DNA from: Ustulina deusta
Lineage: Eukaryota; Ascomycota; Sordariomycetes; Xylariales; Xylariaceae
DNA: 64,000 nucleotides
Direction: 5' to 3'
Assembly: GCA_023159155.1 (NCBI GenBank)
Contig: JAJNNX010000005.1
Span: 124,001-188,000, forward strand
The notes beneath the pieces were generated by a model. The model saw nothing but the letters and a program-made list of their open reading frames with translations. It ran no database searches and was not told where the DNA came from. Below, in pieces: positions 23,413 to 37,600 of the stretch (positions are counted from its first letter, which is position 1; every line of letters starts with the position of its first letter). Both the position numbers and the translations under genes were made by a program.

Positions 23413-25066
23413 GCAGGTGTGCAGATGGCTTAGGTAGCATGGTAGTACCGTCGTACTATGGAGGTAGTAGACGACACGAGGTAGACGGACAGTGCTGCTG
23501 TCCGGGAAGGGCAAATAGGTGATGCAGTACTTACTATGTACTGACTGCGATGTATACGCCTGGGTAGATCTTGGAAGAGAACGGCACGGCAAATGGACCT
23601 CTGCTGGATGTAGATCCTGTCACTTGCAGCCGATTTAGGCAATGCCCAAAATGGAAAGTAGGTAGGGGAAAAACGTTCTCGAATGGAGATGTGGAGTCGT
23701 CGATGGCTAGCCTTTTGATTGGAAGCGGTGCAGTGGCCGGACAAGCTGGGACCAGAGCCGCAGCGACCAAATGAAGATCGGATCAGTGAAGGAGCGAGGA
23801 GGGAAGCGTGCGAGGGGCCCTTGGTAGCAAGAGTGTGGTGAGACATGCAGGACGTCTGTCTTAGATGGGTGCTGAATGGAATACCCAGCCGGTCTCTGCC
23901 ACGCCAGTCGAGAGTCAAGCGTCGGTCCACCGAGCCAGTGAAGAGTCAGTGAGGCCAGGCAGCGTCGAGTGCAGGCAAGATGCTACTCAGTCCGGAGGCG
24001 AGTCCAGCCGTGAGAGCGCAGAGGGAAATGACAAGACGTGGGCGGAAATGGGCCGGTATGTGACGTGTAGGCTAGACTATAGTGTACACTGACGGCTGTT
24101 ATACTGTACGGCAGCATGTCCGAGGACGACACACGAGACCAGAGACGAGGACCACGAGTTGTGGCTTGACAGTACAAGAATGGAGATGGTGTGCCATGTA
24201 AGTCGGCACCATGTTCGAGGGCAAGACGTGCCGGAGGAGGGGACAAGGGCGTGTACAGGAGGAGGCAGTACACTCCAGTGCACCGCAGGAGCGTAGGTAC
24301 GAGGCACGCAGGTAGTGGAGGAGAGTGGAGGAGGGGAATGGATCTCTTCGCTTTCCCCACCCCTGCAACGACAAGGCTGGAAGTGGTTAACCTGTCGAGG
24401 ACTAGGTGAAGCTGATCTAACAGGATCCCTGACCTCCTCCCTTGCTGTTGTTGTTTTTGTTGTCCAGGGGTCCGGGGTTGACGGGACACGGCCAGGGTGC
24501 GTGGCCCGACTTTGGGTTGGCGTGTCTGAGGTCAGTCTTAGTATAATTCTTTGGACGCCGTGGGTCCCCTTTCAAAGGCTGCCCGGTTGCCCATCTTCGA
24601 TGGCTACATTGCAAGCTAAGAAAGGCGCGAGCTGACTTGACCGGGGATAGGCGCAGGGCCGATCCCTCGACATTGAAAGGGAAAACATTGGAGGGCTGGT
24701 GCTGGTGCGTTGCGAGAGAAGCGGGCGAATCAACTACTGATAACTAGAGAGTGGGGGTCGAGGAGGAAGGGGGTGTGGGAGTATTACCGAAGCGGCTCCT
24801 TGTTAGTGTAGCTGTAACTAGGTAGGCAGCTCATAAGCTTGCTTGCTTGAGTAAGTCAATCAAGTTGAGGAAAGTCGAAGCGGAGTCCCATGTATACTAG
24901 CTGGGGAATATAGTGTAGGTAAGTACATACTAGATAGTATTTGAAAACCTGAACCATTGTGAGACGAGGATATGATAAGAAGGGCTGGGGCTGGGAGCTG
25001 TGAGATACAAGTGTGTATAATGCAGGATAATGAAAAAGAGTGATGACGGCCGAGAAATTCCAAGCG

Positions 25067-25132
25067 TTTTTATTTATTTATTTATTTTTTCATTTGGTTA
25101 AATTTTTAAATTTTAAATTTTTATTATTATTC
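25067..25132. repeat. (TTTA)n and AT-rich patch
   Basis: Four to five tandem TTTA units followed by a strongly AT-rich stretch. It is the most AT-biased short segment in the desert. Confidence 0.8.
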
Positions 25133-28100
25133 TTTCACTTAATTCAGTACGAGCGCGGGTATATTGATCTATAAGCTTCGGCGGTCAATAGTTAGCAGTA
25201 ACATTTGACCTTTAGTGTTGATGCTCAAATGGTACAGCATCATGAAGTGCATTTGTCGTCGTACTATACTAGTTAGTTGCTGGCTTTCGAGTCCTAGCTA
25301 TTCGTTGGCAAACACGATGAGACAAGAGGGTAATGCCCCATGCATGTCGTTAGTGTACCTAGTTGGGAAAATGTCCCATCGCAAATACTAGGATCTGGGC
25401 GAGTTCTGGAGTATAGTACAACATGTAGAATGAGGTGCTCGCACAAGAGAACTTGGAGAGGCGGTGATGCCAGTGAGGTGGCTGAGTCATGGAGATAATA
25501 ATACCGTAACCCACTAGGTACTTTTACCACGTCCTTACAGTATGGAGATACTGTGCCGAAACTTCCGCTCATGTGCATGCATAACATGTATGTATGCATG
25601 TTACCTAGTAGGGTGGCTGGATACGCAGTGTTGATGGTACGCGAAATACAACGCCCAGTATTATTAGCATCTATTGCTTGCAATACATACTAGTAGATGC
25701 CAAGGCGAGATGAAAGCACACGCATGTACGTATTGATGCATATGAACTAGGTATTTTACCACTTATGGGAAGAAAAAGAAAGGAAACCCAAAATACCCGA
25801 GAGCGTAGCTACCTGCACTCTGTCGACCAAACTTTCATGGTGCCAAGCCACGATATCAATTTACGACACTCGGTAACAGTTCAATTTGCCCTGCCAGCAG
25901 TTGGGAGCCGGGGGCGCCGGCGTGGTTGGATACAGCGGATCCTTGGAGCATGCCGTATTTGCCATGACGAATGAGATGCGGTTTTCGGGCAGTTGGAAGT
26001 GTTATTGGTCGCTGTGTTGAAAATCTTCCTGCTCCGCGAGATCTATGAGATCTGCCTTATGTATACTAGGCCGTATGGGGGTAGAGAGGAGGTAGGCTTT
26101 ATTAGTGGCTGTCTTATCTTTGCTGTACGTAGTGCACCATTATGACACGTCGAGTAAGAAAACTCGACAGGTATCGAAGAAATGAAACAGGAGGGCTAAA
26201 TTACCGTGAGCACGAGCGTTGCTGTTAGACGCACTGTTTGATGTAACGAGTGGTTTGGATAGGTGTAGTATTGCAGGCAAGCATGTTACCATCGTGACAG
26301 CTCGTCCAGTCACATTGGCTAATTGTGTGTGCACCGACTTCTTGGTTTGAAGAGATTCGGGACCGATGGCTGACCACGGGTACTTGGGTCTCTGTGATGA
26401 TGCCTTCGTGATGGTTAGGCTTGTTCGCCTCCACAATGCTGCTGGTTCCGCGTTGGGCCACAGGACTTGTAATCGAGAGTAACGGTGCGTCTTTGCGTCT
26501 TGTGTAAAAAGTGTGTGTGACTCGGATCGGATCCGGATTAGGCAATTCGGCCCCGTCACGTTCAGTCGTTTCGACTAGACCACCCAGACCACCCCAAGCC
26601 AACAACCATGTGGGAAAGCTGGGATCGTTAAAATTGGTGTTTCGAATGAAGGACCACGGCAGGAATGCATATCATCACCACATTAATATCCCTACACTAG
26701 TTCAGTGTTGCCTGTTTGTACCTTGTTGGCATTTATTGATTCTTTCTACCTATACCTTACCTATACCTGAGCTACTATACTCGTTTGCACTTCCAAGAAT
26801 ACTTGATTCGGTCACACCATGTGTTTTGTTCCGAAGCCATGACTTGTGGGGGGATGGTACGGTAGTAGGTATACATGGATGGGTACAGAGCGGTGCTGCC
26901 TTGAATAGGTTAGTTGCATAATACCCGCTGAAGGCATCAAATAGGGTGTGATGCTTTACCCGATCCTCATCAAGAGTTTAGTGGTGATAATTAGCAAGGC
27001 AAAGCTGCTAATAATAGGACTTGTCGGCTTTCTTTAACACCATTTTCAGTAGGTAGTGACATCTTTATATAGGTCTACTTAAAAATCCCATCATCGCTTT
27101 CTTCGCACGCGTACCTATTATCTTCTGCAGGCGGTGATGCTCTTTGTTGCCCAACCAACATAACCATTGTCTTGTCAACCCAATTTTCCTATACTAGATA
27201 CATTCAGAGGTCCAAAAGTGAGAATTTGGTGGATTCACTATTGAATACGACCTTAACTGTCCGGATTCTCTGCAATGAATGTCGTCCTTTCCATAGGTTA
27301 AGTAGTTCGGTTTGCTAGTAGGCCCTAATGAATGCTATGCAACCCTAGGTACAGTATCTATGCAGCAGGACCCATACCGAATGGTTCTGTGTTCCGGATA
27401 CTTCTCTTGTTTATCATCGACTACTTACAAAGTGTAGACGTGAAGACTCTGATATCTGAAGGAGTACACCATCTCCAGTACCAGATGTATCAAGAATACA
27501 AGGTACATGTAGTAAGTATCATGACGCCCAGTAGGCAAGAAAAATGCACGTGTAGAGGCTGCATAAATATCACGCATATTATTGCATTTGTCTCCAGTGC
27601 CAGTAACAAGACAATATCCAGGTTAGTAGGTATTATCGATTAACAGCGAGATATAATTGACCGATACCTAGTAGGTACTCTAGTTGAATGTGAATATAGT
27701 GAAAGAGAGCCCTCTCTTGGTCGAACTGTGAGAATACCTCCTGTAGGAAGGTCATTTCCACTTGTATTGGACGGCCTCAATCTGGGCAGCCGGACCGGAT
27801 AGTACGCCGTAGAATATAAAGGGATGAGCGGGCTTGGCTAGCATTTATATCAGTGGCATGACGCTGCAGATCGCTCGGCGATACAGACGTTTTCACATCA
27901 ACTGGGAGTACAGCAGCTGAAGAGTGTTGCACCGTAATCCGAAAAGGAACAGATAAGCCGTGAGTGTGCTCGTTCGTCTACTCGCGCGCATAGGATCTCC
28001 TGTACGTTACGGGATCGGGCTCGGCCACCGTGCTAAGAAGTGTAGGCGTAAGTTGGTGATGAAGGGGAAACTACCTAATTGTACTAGTATAGGTATGTAC

Positions 28101-29152
28101 ATATGCCCTAGACTAATGTAGGCCTTCTCCTCGCGTGTCTGCCCCTCGTGTCGCTTGAGAGAGGGGCTGGATAATGTTGCATATCCTGTGGTGCACATGG
28201 GCTGAATACGAAGTAGAATGCGGCGGTCGCTGATATCCATCTAGTTCTATACGTTGATCTCGCAAGATTGGGGAGGAGTATGCATAAGTACTGACGCAAT
28301 GGGTGGCAACCTAACAACTCCTAGATATGTCATCACGAACCTATACTGACTGCCCAGGTAGGTAGAATAGCAAAACAAAAGACAATAAGCGAGGGCCTGA
28401 AGAACCGTCAACCGGTGTACTACAATGTATATACAACAGTCCTGTGAACGCTCAACTCACTGAGGACAGCAGCCGCAGGCCAAAAAGGGCGTGAACGCTG
28501 TGATACTAAAGCAACAGCGTAAGCTTCTGTACACCGCAGCAGAGCGCCTTGGCTGGGTCACGATGAAACTGCCACAGATAAATAATGATACTCTGTGCAC
28601 TAGTAGATTGTATTACACTGTATGTCGCTGTGTAGAGTTTACACTGTCTGCACACTATGAGGACATGGAGTGTGCGTTCATCGGGTACGCTAGTCTAGGC
28701 CCTCCACTTCGAATACACTACAGTATCTAGTATACACTACTTATGGTCAGCCACACGGGGCTCGTGACCTGTCTCCAGCTTATATGACACTTTTAAGAGG
28801 TAGCTTCACCTCCCTTTCGACACAAATGGTAGGTATATGACGTATGTACCTTATAATGCTACTTATTGAATTTGAATAAGAGAAAATCTCTCCCGCCACC
28901 TTGCTAGACTGTTCTGTGGCGAGATTATCTAATAATTGCACTAAATATTGTCCTAGATTGAGCTACCATGGTGAGAGAGCAACAACATACACCCTCATCT
29001 CGTGTAGTATAAAGGTAAGCAGGTACATGTGTATACCTGGCGCTTGCGACTCCTGCAAGTGTTGCTTCTCACCATGGCCATATATATAACCACACATATG
29101 AGTGACCGTAGGTACATGTTGTATAGATGAGTGTACTACCACTATTGTGTGC

Positions 29153-29166
29153 GTAGTGTACACTAC
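29153..29166. repeat. 14-base palindrome GTAGTGTACACTAC, copy 1
   Basis: A perfect self-complementary 14-mer. It sits in a cluster of related words (GTAGTGTAGGTAGTACC follows). The identical 14-mer recurs at 46109-46122. Confidence 0.85.
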
Positions 29167-32100
29167 ACGTGTGGTGCACTGTAGTGTAGGTAGTACCTTT
29201 GGTCTTGGTGGGACTTAACATGTGCAGCTACACTACCTAGGCTGGGCGAGTGTAGTGGTCCTAGCGTCCTCAGCCATGGCCTACTTTCCCGATTAAGCCA
29301 ATTCTGAAACGACGCCAACATAACATTCGTCCGGTTCTGTGCCTACTGCACACCCTGACTTCTGCCCTGTCGAAGTGAAACCCGAAACACCACTAACAGT
29401 CCTCACACAAATTAACCGAACTTAGCTTTATTGTACTTTGGTCTTAAGTGCCTGGCCAAATCGAAAGAAATTTTGCGCTTGTGGGACGAGAATTATTCCG
29501 CTGCCGCCCGCTCTCTCTCGTCTGTGCCTGGGTCCGCTTTTGTACACGGGCTGCTTGACGGAACGTATACACATGATGATTGTTGAGAGGGTACCGACAT
29601 CACAATTATAGTACAAACCTCAAGCTACAGATAGGAGGAGAATAAGGGCGAATGCCGCGATCAATGATGAAAAGAAGTACCGCGCGGAAGACACCGACGA
29701 ATCATGATTGTCCCTCCATCATTGTATTTTGAACATTACCCGTTTGAGAAAAGATGGACACATGGGCCATTGGCTGGCAATCCTTGCCCTATCGCAATAC
29801 CTACTGCAGACCAGGAGGTATCACAACTAACCTAGCGCCACGGCTGAACTCCACCTGGCTGTTGGTTTGGAGCGCCGTTATAAGACAAGTGAGCTAATAA
29901 ATCGTACTAATACTGTCGTGTACTAACCATGTTGCATCCCGTCAGCCACCATCCCGACCCAATAATCTCGTCATCGAGGAAAAGGATCAATAACCTGGCA
30001 GACGATTGCCTACCAGTACCTCCACTAGGTACACTACTACACTACGCTTCAGAACAGATTATCGTCTCGGGGCCATCTCCAAAGCTTCAGGGAAACCCAC
30101 CTTTTTTACCTTTCAATGACGGTGATGGGTTATTCTAAGTGAGTTGGCATGCACGATTGCCTCGCCTCCGGAGTTCCGATGTTCTACCTACTTAAATATC
30201 GTTGCTAACCGCCGCCGAGTACTGCAGGATCCATCGAGTAGTCACTTGTAAAAGGATGAATTGGTTGTCAAGCAGGGGTAAATCTGCTCAACTACTCTGA
30301 CTACCGTCTAAGGCTCAATTGATCTCATTCTCAGGTGGGTAATCTGAATCTGTACAATCCCCCTGTTCGTTCTCTCGCAGGGCGCCTTTCTGTGCGACTT
30401 GAAAAGCCGCAGGCGACGCATTTGGACTCTTGGCAACCTAGATTTCGTCTAGACTCCTTCATGTCCTACTATTTGCTTCTTTCAGAACAGTGTCTGTAAA
30501 CCTCGCTGGACCTTGCACCTATACGGGTTTGTTTGTTCGCTTAAGGGAAAGCTTTTCGCAACTATGTAGGTCGCGTAGCTTGATGCATGTGTCGTCCTAT
30601 AGTCCGTACCGAACTGACAGGATGGGTTCTAAATCTAGCACCTACACTACCTTGGCCCACGGAGACCGAGGTATATGGGGAGTCCAATTTTTCATTTCTT
30701 TTCTAGGGGCAGGCAAAGACGAGAAACTCGACAATCCTTGCACAATTACCGTACCGGGTACACCAATTGAGCAAATCGCTTGTGTTATAAGCTGGCTGAC
30801 TGACTGACCCATATAGGACACCGTAGCCTGTTGTGCACAATTCCATACAATAACGCCAATAATCTCACTTCGAGTCGCTAGCTTGACTGAGTGTTTGTGG
30901 CTGAAGTTCTATCAGGTTCTCGACTAGGTACCTATTCCGTTATGGGTGGCTACGGAGATTTCGTCGATCGTCCCACATGGTTGGGTCGCGCGGGGCTTCC
31001 AGTCAGCCAACAGTTCGCTTGATGCGCAACGGTAATATCGGTCGAACCAACGAATGCCACAGGATGGCTGATGGCTGGACGGAACACGGATGTGTACGTG
31101 CACATCACGTGCTCGTGATTGACCGACAAGTAACAGTCTATAAACAAAAATAGATGCATATGCTGGTGTTCGGGCATTGATGTCCAATAAACATGGACGC
31201 GTTAAATTTTTTTATGACGACACGGATGCCTCTCCATCGTCTATACTCCCGGCGAGACAACCCGCGCGTATACCTATTGTAGTATCCAAGTATGCTGGCG
31301 GTCTAGCACACTAGTATCTGTTGGGTCATGCATAAGCTGAAAGCATTTGACCTAAGTGGGCTAGGAGTCTCAAGAACCGTCGTCCAAATCGTTCGATATT
31401 CCACATTTCCCATGAGGCTCATCCTTGGCCGTGTCGCTCTCCAGCTGCCCTGTTCAGTCAGTACCTGTGTCTTTTTCCTTTTTTGGTATTAGCGCCCTTC
31501 ACAATGTCTTCTTATTTCGGGAACTCCAGGTTATTTCTGCCTGGAGAATCCTATGCGAGGTTGAAAAGATCAAATAAGTACCTCCTTGGTAACTCTAGAA
31601 GATTCTCTCTTATACTGTAACATAGGTATTTGTTCCGCCTTCGCACTACACTAGCACACAGCGACCCACGCCTTAGTCGAGATTTGCGAGCCTGGGGAGC
31701 TAAGATGCTGGTGAACTACCCTGTCTTGCGAGCACCCATCTTGGCTAGTGTCCTGTATTATTTTTGGTCGATTTTCGCAACTCATTTCATCTACGCCAAG
31801 CTAACGGTCTACTAGGATGTGTTATGTACGTCATGTGATGTTAGATGGTATATTCCCATATAGGCACTACAGTAATTCCACGTTCCCAATCCGACTCTTT
31901 GTGATGCTGACTGGTATAATGCAGCTGTTATGAAACTTGGCGGGTCTGGCCGAATCCCGAAGAGCATTCAGATGAGGAAACACAGTCATCATCGTCGTCA
32001 AAATTCCGACGGCCTCTCATCTCAAAGTAAATCAGGTTCACAACTCCCGGGCTCGGTAATTGGGCACATCACATCTTGCTATCACTTGATAATTCGAAGA

Positions 32101-33660
32101 GCCTGTATTGACTATGAATCATATTCAAAGGCCGTTGATAACCGAAAATCATATTGAACCATCGCTTGAGTGCTGGTTTAAATTCCCCGGCTAGGCGAAT
32201 GCTAACTGTGCAGTTAGTGTGATACCTCTCCCCTGGCATTATATGACATGTCTTATAGCCAGGGTTCGGCCGTCGTTATCCATGCAGAAGATCTTATATC
32301 CAATGGGTAGGTAAATTAATTCCCTCTCGCTTGCGATGACCTGCAGGACGTTGGGCTTCGGTGGAGATCTGGTAAGGTACCATAGTGTTCACCATGATGA
32401 ACACCTCTGGCCAGCCGCGTAAGAGTGGAACAAAGCCGTATCCACCCATACGATCTCTACCTGGTGTTTAGATGCCCTTTTATGGCGTCCGCGATGAATT
32501 TCCCCATGCCCACTTATACCACATGGGGATAGGTAACCAGTGCTACCTATGCCACGATCTTTTCTTACCGTGACGGCGTTCCCACCGATTGCGTTGGGAC
32601 TCGCATGTCGCTAGGCACCTCTTCAGCGTATATCACAGACAGCAGCCGCTCTTCAGCATGGTGATCACATTTTGAATCGATATCGAGAATCTCCGACGGG
32701 AGAGAACATTACACCTGTCACGACGGTGGCTGAGGTGTGCCTACTAGTGCAGGTTCATTTTCCATGCATGGGCAATTTGATTCCTACATAGTCTGGGCGC
32801 CGCATACGACGTCGCCTACCTCTACGTACAGAATGAAGCTCGCTTGTTGAGACGGGTCTTAAGACTGACCAGATGGAGAAAGAGTTCGCGTCTAGCTTGC
32901 CTACCATTATGCTGCAGTGCCTATTATCATCTTTGGCTTGTCCAAGGATCTGGGATGGTCATAACCCTTGATGACACCCTCGTTTCCTAGCTATAAGTAG
33001 GTTATTAAGTGCCATTATTCCCGTAAGAGGAGATAGTAGTATATTTTAGCAAGCTCTCGATACATATATACATTAAGAAAACCAACCAGGAAAAGTATAG
33101 GAATCCTCTTGGGCCCCCATGTCTAAGTTAGTGTACCGGTACCTACTACACTACCTATCTGATCAGAGATTCAAATAGATTAACGAGAATCCTTTAATCT
33201 AGATCTCTCCGTGTCCAGACGCTGTAGGAAGCCCTCGAGTGAATGAATATGACTCACGACACTATAGATACTACACCTATATCATGATAAGATCAGGAGA
33301 AAAAAAAAACCAATAAAAACATTCCCCTGCATGTTCCTGCTGCGATGTGTAAGAACCTCTCAATATGGCTTTTTCTCGCTCCCTGGTCCCTGCCCCGCGG
33401 CCAGATAGAGTCAGCTTATTCACGACACCTCTGAGCCGGGGCAAGAAAAAGGCAAGAACGCCGAGCGATGTGAAACAGGTGGCGTTTGTCCGCGCCAAAA
33501 ACTACCTAGTGTGCGCTACAACTAGCCAACCTTACCGCTCAACTAGTGCGCACGTAGTGTGCTCTCGTCTATTTTCAACCCGAAATAACTGTTCCTACGC
33601 TACGTGAATTCATCGAGTTAGTACATAGAGATCAATTGGCGCGCCATGGTACCGGTTTTG

Positions 33661-33680
33661 CTTTCTTTCTTTCTTTCTTT
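33661..33680. repeat. (CTTT)5 microsatellite
   Basis: Five perfect CTTT units followed by CCC, in the desert about 0.95 kb before the histidine kinase stop codon. Confidence 0.9.
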
Positions 33681-34605
33681 CCCTGATCGGTTAAGACCCG
33701 GGGACAGAAAGGAGGCGGAACAAAAGACGAAGAAAAGTTAATAATAAAAAACCCCCCCAGAAAAGGAAAGCAATCTGCGCCACGCCCGACCTCGATCACC
33801 GATTCGGTCCATCTGCTCGATTAGGCAACTTGGATCCAACAAAGAGGCAACACCAACGAACGGTTATCTACCGGTACACTAGATTAGCTGCATATCACAA
33901 ACATAGTATTTTGTCATGTGACTGACTTACTGGCGCTTCTTGTTCTAAATGCCTGTCTCCCCCTTTCCCCGCTGCTTCACGCTCGCTAGATTGTCCAGCC
34001 GTAGGACAACCTAACCTAGGAAGGATAAAGCGATATCACTCTCTTCGTAGTCGAGAGCCCCACTGAACATCCATACTCAAAGAACATATGCCTCACTTCA
34101 TCATTAAGGGTGATATCCCAACGCAGGCTGTTAACCTCGTCGAGCCGCACCGAGCAGCATTGATAATGAGCAATTACCGTATATTCGTATATTGATGTTT
34201 TATTGCGTATTTACGATCCCCGTGGTCCGTGTACTCGAAACCAGACGCTTTGGGGGTGTGAAGAGCCTGACCATGATTGAACTATTCTGCTCACCTCGAC
34301 AGAACATGGACCTACTTATACCAATGTTACCAAACTAGTGCCTGTTCATCTATTCATGTACCCATCCAACCGATCAGCGGTCCAACCAAGCTCCATGCTC
34401 ATGCCTTGAAAATAAATCATTACGCCTTGGATGGTGCGCTTCGCTTCCACGCCTAAATACTAAACCGGAATCATGCTTTCTTGTCTAAGCGGCGCCCGGC
34501 GTATGCAAATGTTGTTGTTGCATCAATGGGAAAGGTATATATAGCTCCCAGACGGAGACTAGTAGAAATTAGATGGTCTAGTTCTCGACGAATTGAGCCA
34601 GTCAT

Positions 34606-37600
34606 CTACTTAGGCGTATTTGGCATGAACGAAGTCTTGATATTCACATGCTCTGACTTCATCGGATCTGGTATTTGCCCAGCAGGAGGGGTTGGCAGTA
34701 GGCCCTGCCCAATGTATGTGTCAAGCTTTCGTTTCAGTAGATCGACTTTGACAGGCTTGGCCAGATAGTCGTTCATGCCTGCAGCTAAGCACTTTTCTCG
34801 GTCACCCTGAATTGCTGACGCTGTCATTGCGATAACTAAAATGCTTCTGACTTCCTCGTTAGGATCTTGGCGTAGAAGTTTTGTTGCTTCATAACCGTCG
34901 AGGACAGGCATTTGAACATCCATGAGAATCACATGATAGGGTTTCCCTTCTCGGGCTTTTCGTCGAAGCCCCTCCACAGCCTTGAGCCCGTTCTCATACG
35001 CATCTACATGAGTGTAACCAAGTCTCCGTACATACTGGATGGCTATCTTCTGATTGATAAGATTGTCTTCAGCGATGCAAATTCGCAGATGTTCCTTGGG
35101 TATCATAGCTAAGTCTATGTATGGGTTTGGTGAGTCATCTTTAGTTATTTGCTGAAGGCGGTTTCTTGGCTGTTCGATCATCTGCGACGCTTGTATATTT
35201 GGAACATCACCAGCGGACACCTCTGGTTTTGCCTTGTCGAAGATTACAGTAAACAAGACTGTGGTACCGGCGTTCTCCTGGCTTTCGAGTTTGATGTGTC
35301 CTTGCATCATGGTCTCGATTAATGACTTGCAGATGCTGAGCCCAAGTCCACTGCCGCCATACTTCCGAGCTGTGCTCGTGTCGGCTTGACTGAACGGCTT
35401 GAAAAGTTTTGCTAGCTGTTTGGGAGGGATACCAATGCCGGTATCCCGAACCCAAAAAGTCATTTCAACCTTTTCAGGCCAGTCCGAATCAACCCTGGCG
35501 CCAATGGTAATGGATCCGTCCTCGGTAAATTTAAGACTATTGTTGATAAGGTTTCCGAGGACTTGATGAAGACGTATTGGATCCCCATATATTAGCATGG
35601 GAGGTAAATTGATGTCTTGGACAATTTTGACGTTCTTCTTTGATGTCTTCTCTCTGTTGCTGTATGAGACTGCTCTGACCACTTCACGGACCATCTCCTC
35701 GGGGTTGAATGCGATGATGTACAGTTTCATCTTGTCGGCTTCCATCTTGGAGAAATCTAGTATATCGTTTATGACAGTGAGCAAGAGATCAGCAGACACT
35801 CGAATGGACTCCGCCATCTCTAATTGCTCCCTGTTGAGATTACTGTCTCTTAGGAGTTCCGAGTTGCCGATTACGCCGTTCAGTGGAGTACGTAACTCAT
35901 GAGACACGTTTGCGAGGAAAATATTTTTCGCTTTGGCAGCTTCCTCAGCAATTTTGACGTTGCGTTTGGCTTCGTTCTCTGCGTCCTTCGCTTTAGCTTC
36001 GGCAGCCCTAGCTTGTGCAAGCGCCCTCTTCTGTAAGTCGATCATTGCGTCATTCTCTTTAAACGCCTTCTCAAGTTCCTTCATGGCGAGGGCATTAGAG
36101 TAGCTGATCCCTATTTGGTTCACTAACAATTCCAGTACGGTGATTATTCTGTCTGTAAATGACCCGGATTCTCCCTCAAGGTAAAGTACACCAAGAAGTG
36201 GCTTTGTCCCATGACATATTGGGATTGCAACTACAGCTTTGCTCATTGGGTTCCTTTGTAGCCAGGATTCTGCCACATTACCGAACCTCTCATCGGTGAG
36301 AAGGTCAGAAATGAAAACGACTTCACGAAAACGTGTGCAGTAGAGGATGACGTTCTCTGCAACTCGAGATGTGCCGATAAGTGGTAGTCTGGGCATGTGA
36401 GCTTTGGCACCTTTTTCTGGGTCACCACTAGAAGCAATACACCAAGTGTTGTCTGCTTTGTCGTCCTCATCTTGAACGACAATCGCTGCCTGCGTGATAG
36501 ATCCGCCACACGTTTGCAATATGACATCGCACATTGTCTTTAGTAAGACGTCGACTCGTAGGACAGACGAGATAACCTGCGATGAAACTAGAATAGCGTG
36601 TAGATCAATCATATCAAGAGCTGGGAGGCCGGCACCGGGCTCAGTCTGTGTTGTTGATCTGCGCCACGCTGCCATTCGAGTTTCTTTCATGTCTTCAATT
36701 GCGGGTTGCCCTGCTTGGCCTTCGCCGTCCGCTGTGTACGTAACAGATGCGGAATCACCAGCAAAGTCTGTTTGGACGGCTGCTTCAGTCAGCCGAGGAT
36801 TCGGAGTAGGGCCATGAAGCAGGAGCATGTGGTCCTCTTCAATCGCGTGGGCGACCCCTAGCGCCCCTAATTGTCTCCAGAGAGATATAGATTCCTTCAG
36901 CACTGCCGTTGCTGATCGCCTTGCTGTTTGTCTGATGAAGAACCCTGCCATCAAGTAATTTCCAAGGGCTTCCTCAAAAGTGAAACCATATTCCGCAGCA
37001 TGATCCAGGCCCGCCTCATATAGGCGGATAGCGGATCCATGCTCTCCACCAAGCTCTGATATCTGGGCGTCCAGGAACTTGGACCATACGAGGTAATTAA
37101 CGTTGGAAACTAACTGCCAATCTTTAATCTTTTGGCTGAAGCTCTTGATTTCACCAATGATGTCTCGAACTTCATTTCGCATATCCGCTGTGTTTGTTCG
37201 TGGATCTGCTAGTTTCTGGAGGACGAGGCCTGCGCGTGCTAGCCCATAGAATACTAGGACAACCCGCGTGTTGCGGGCTGACCAAATCAAGTCAAGCTTG
37301 TCTAAACATCTGTGCCCAAGCTCACACGCTGCTTCGTAATGGCCGTAGAGATACAAAGGGATAATCTCTATGGTTTCGTAGAAAAGAATTGATCTGCCGC
37401 CATTCTTTGTATAGCCATTAAGCCAAGCTTTGTAAGTTATCGAGTTGTGTTGGTCATCGGACATCACACCCTTTGGGTCCATCATATTTGTCTTTCCTTG
37501 AAGTGACCGGCACACTTGCCTCACCGATATCAAGAAAGTTCCACCACTAGTGTCTTGGTGCCAATCTGGAACTTCCTCGCAGCAGTATTGGCATATAGAC

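Larger units (their letters stand above)
22934..34605. other. 11.7-kb gene desert
   Basis: No frame here has both an ATG start and recognisable family features. Open frames between 23.1 and 24.6 kb start at GTG or are clearly compositional. It is not uniformly AT-rich and shows no obvious LTRs or terminal inverted repeats. It contains a CCTA/CCTG tetranucleotide patch, TTTA and CTTT microsatellites, copies of the GTAGTGTACACTAC palindrome, and a small inverted repeat GTGTTCA...TGAACAC near 32387-32406. A short ATG frame at 33365-33607 (80 codons) and one at 27332-27643 (103 codons) are unsupported. Confidence 0.4.

Noticed and set aside
23430..24489. Open frames of 166-168 codons upstream of the Pro/Gln-rich gene
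   Set aside because: The 23430-23930 frame starts at GTG, and both are compositionally odd (Ser/Pro/His/Arg) and match no family; probably 5' flanking DNA.
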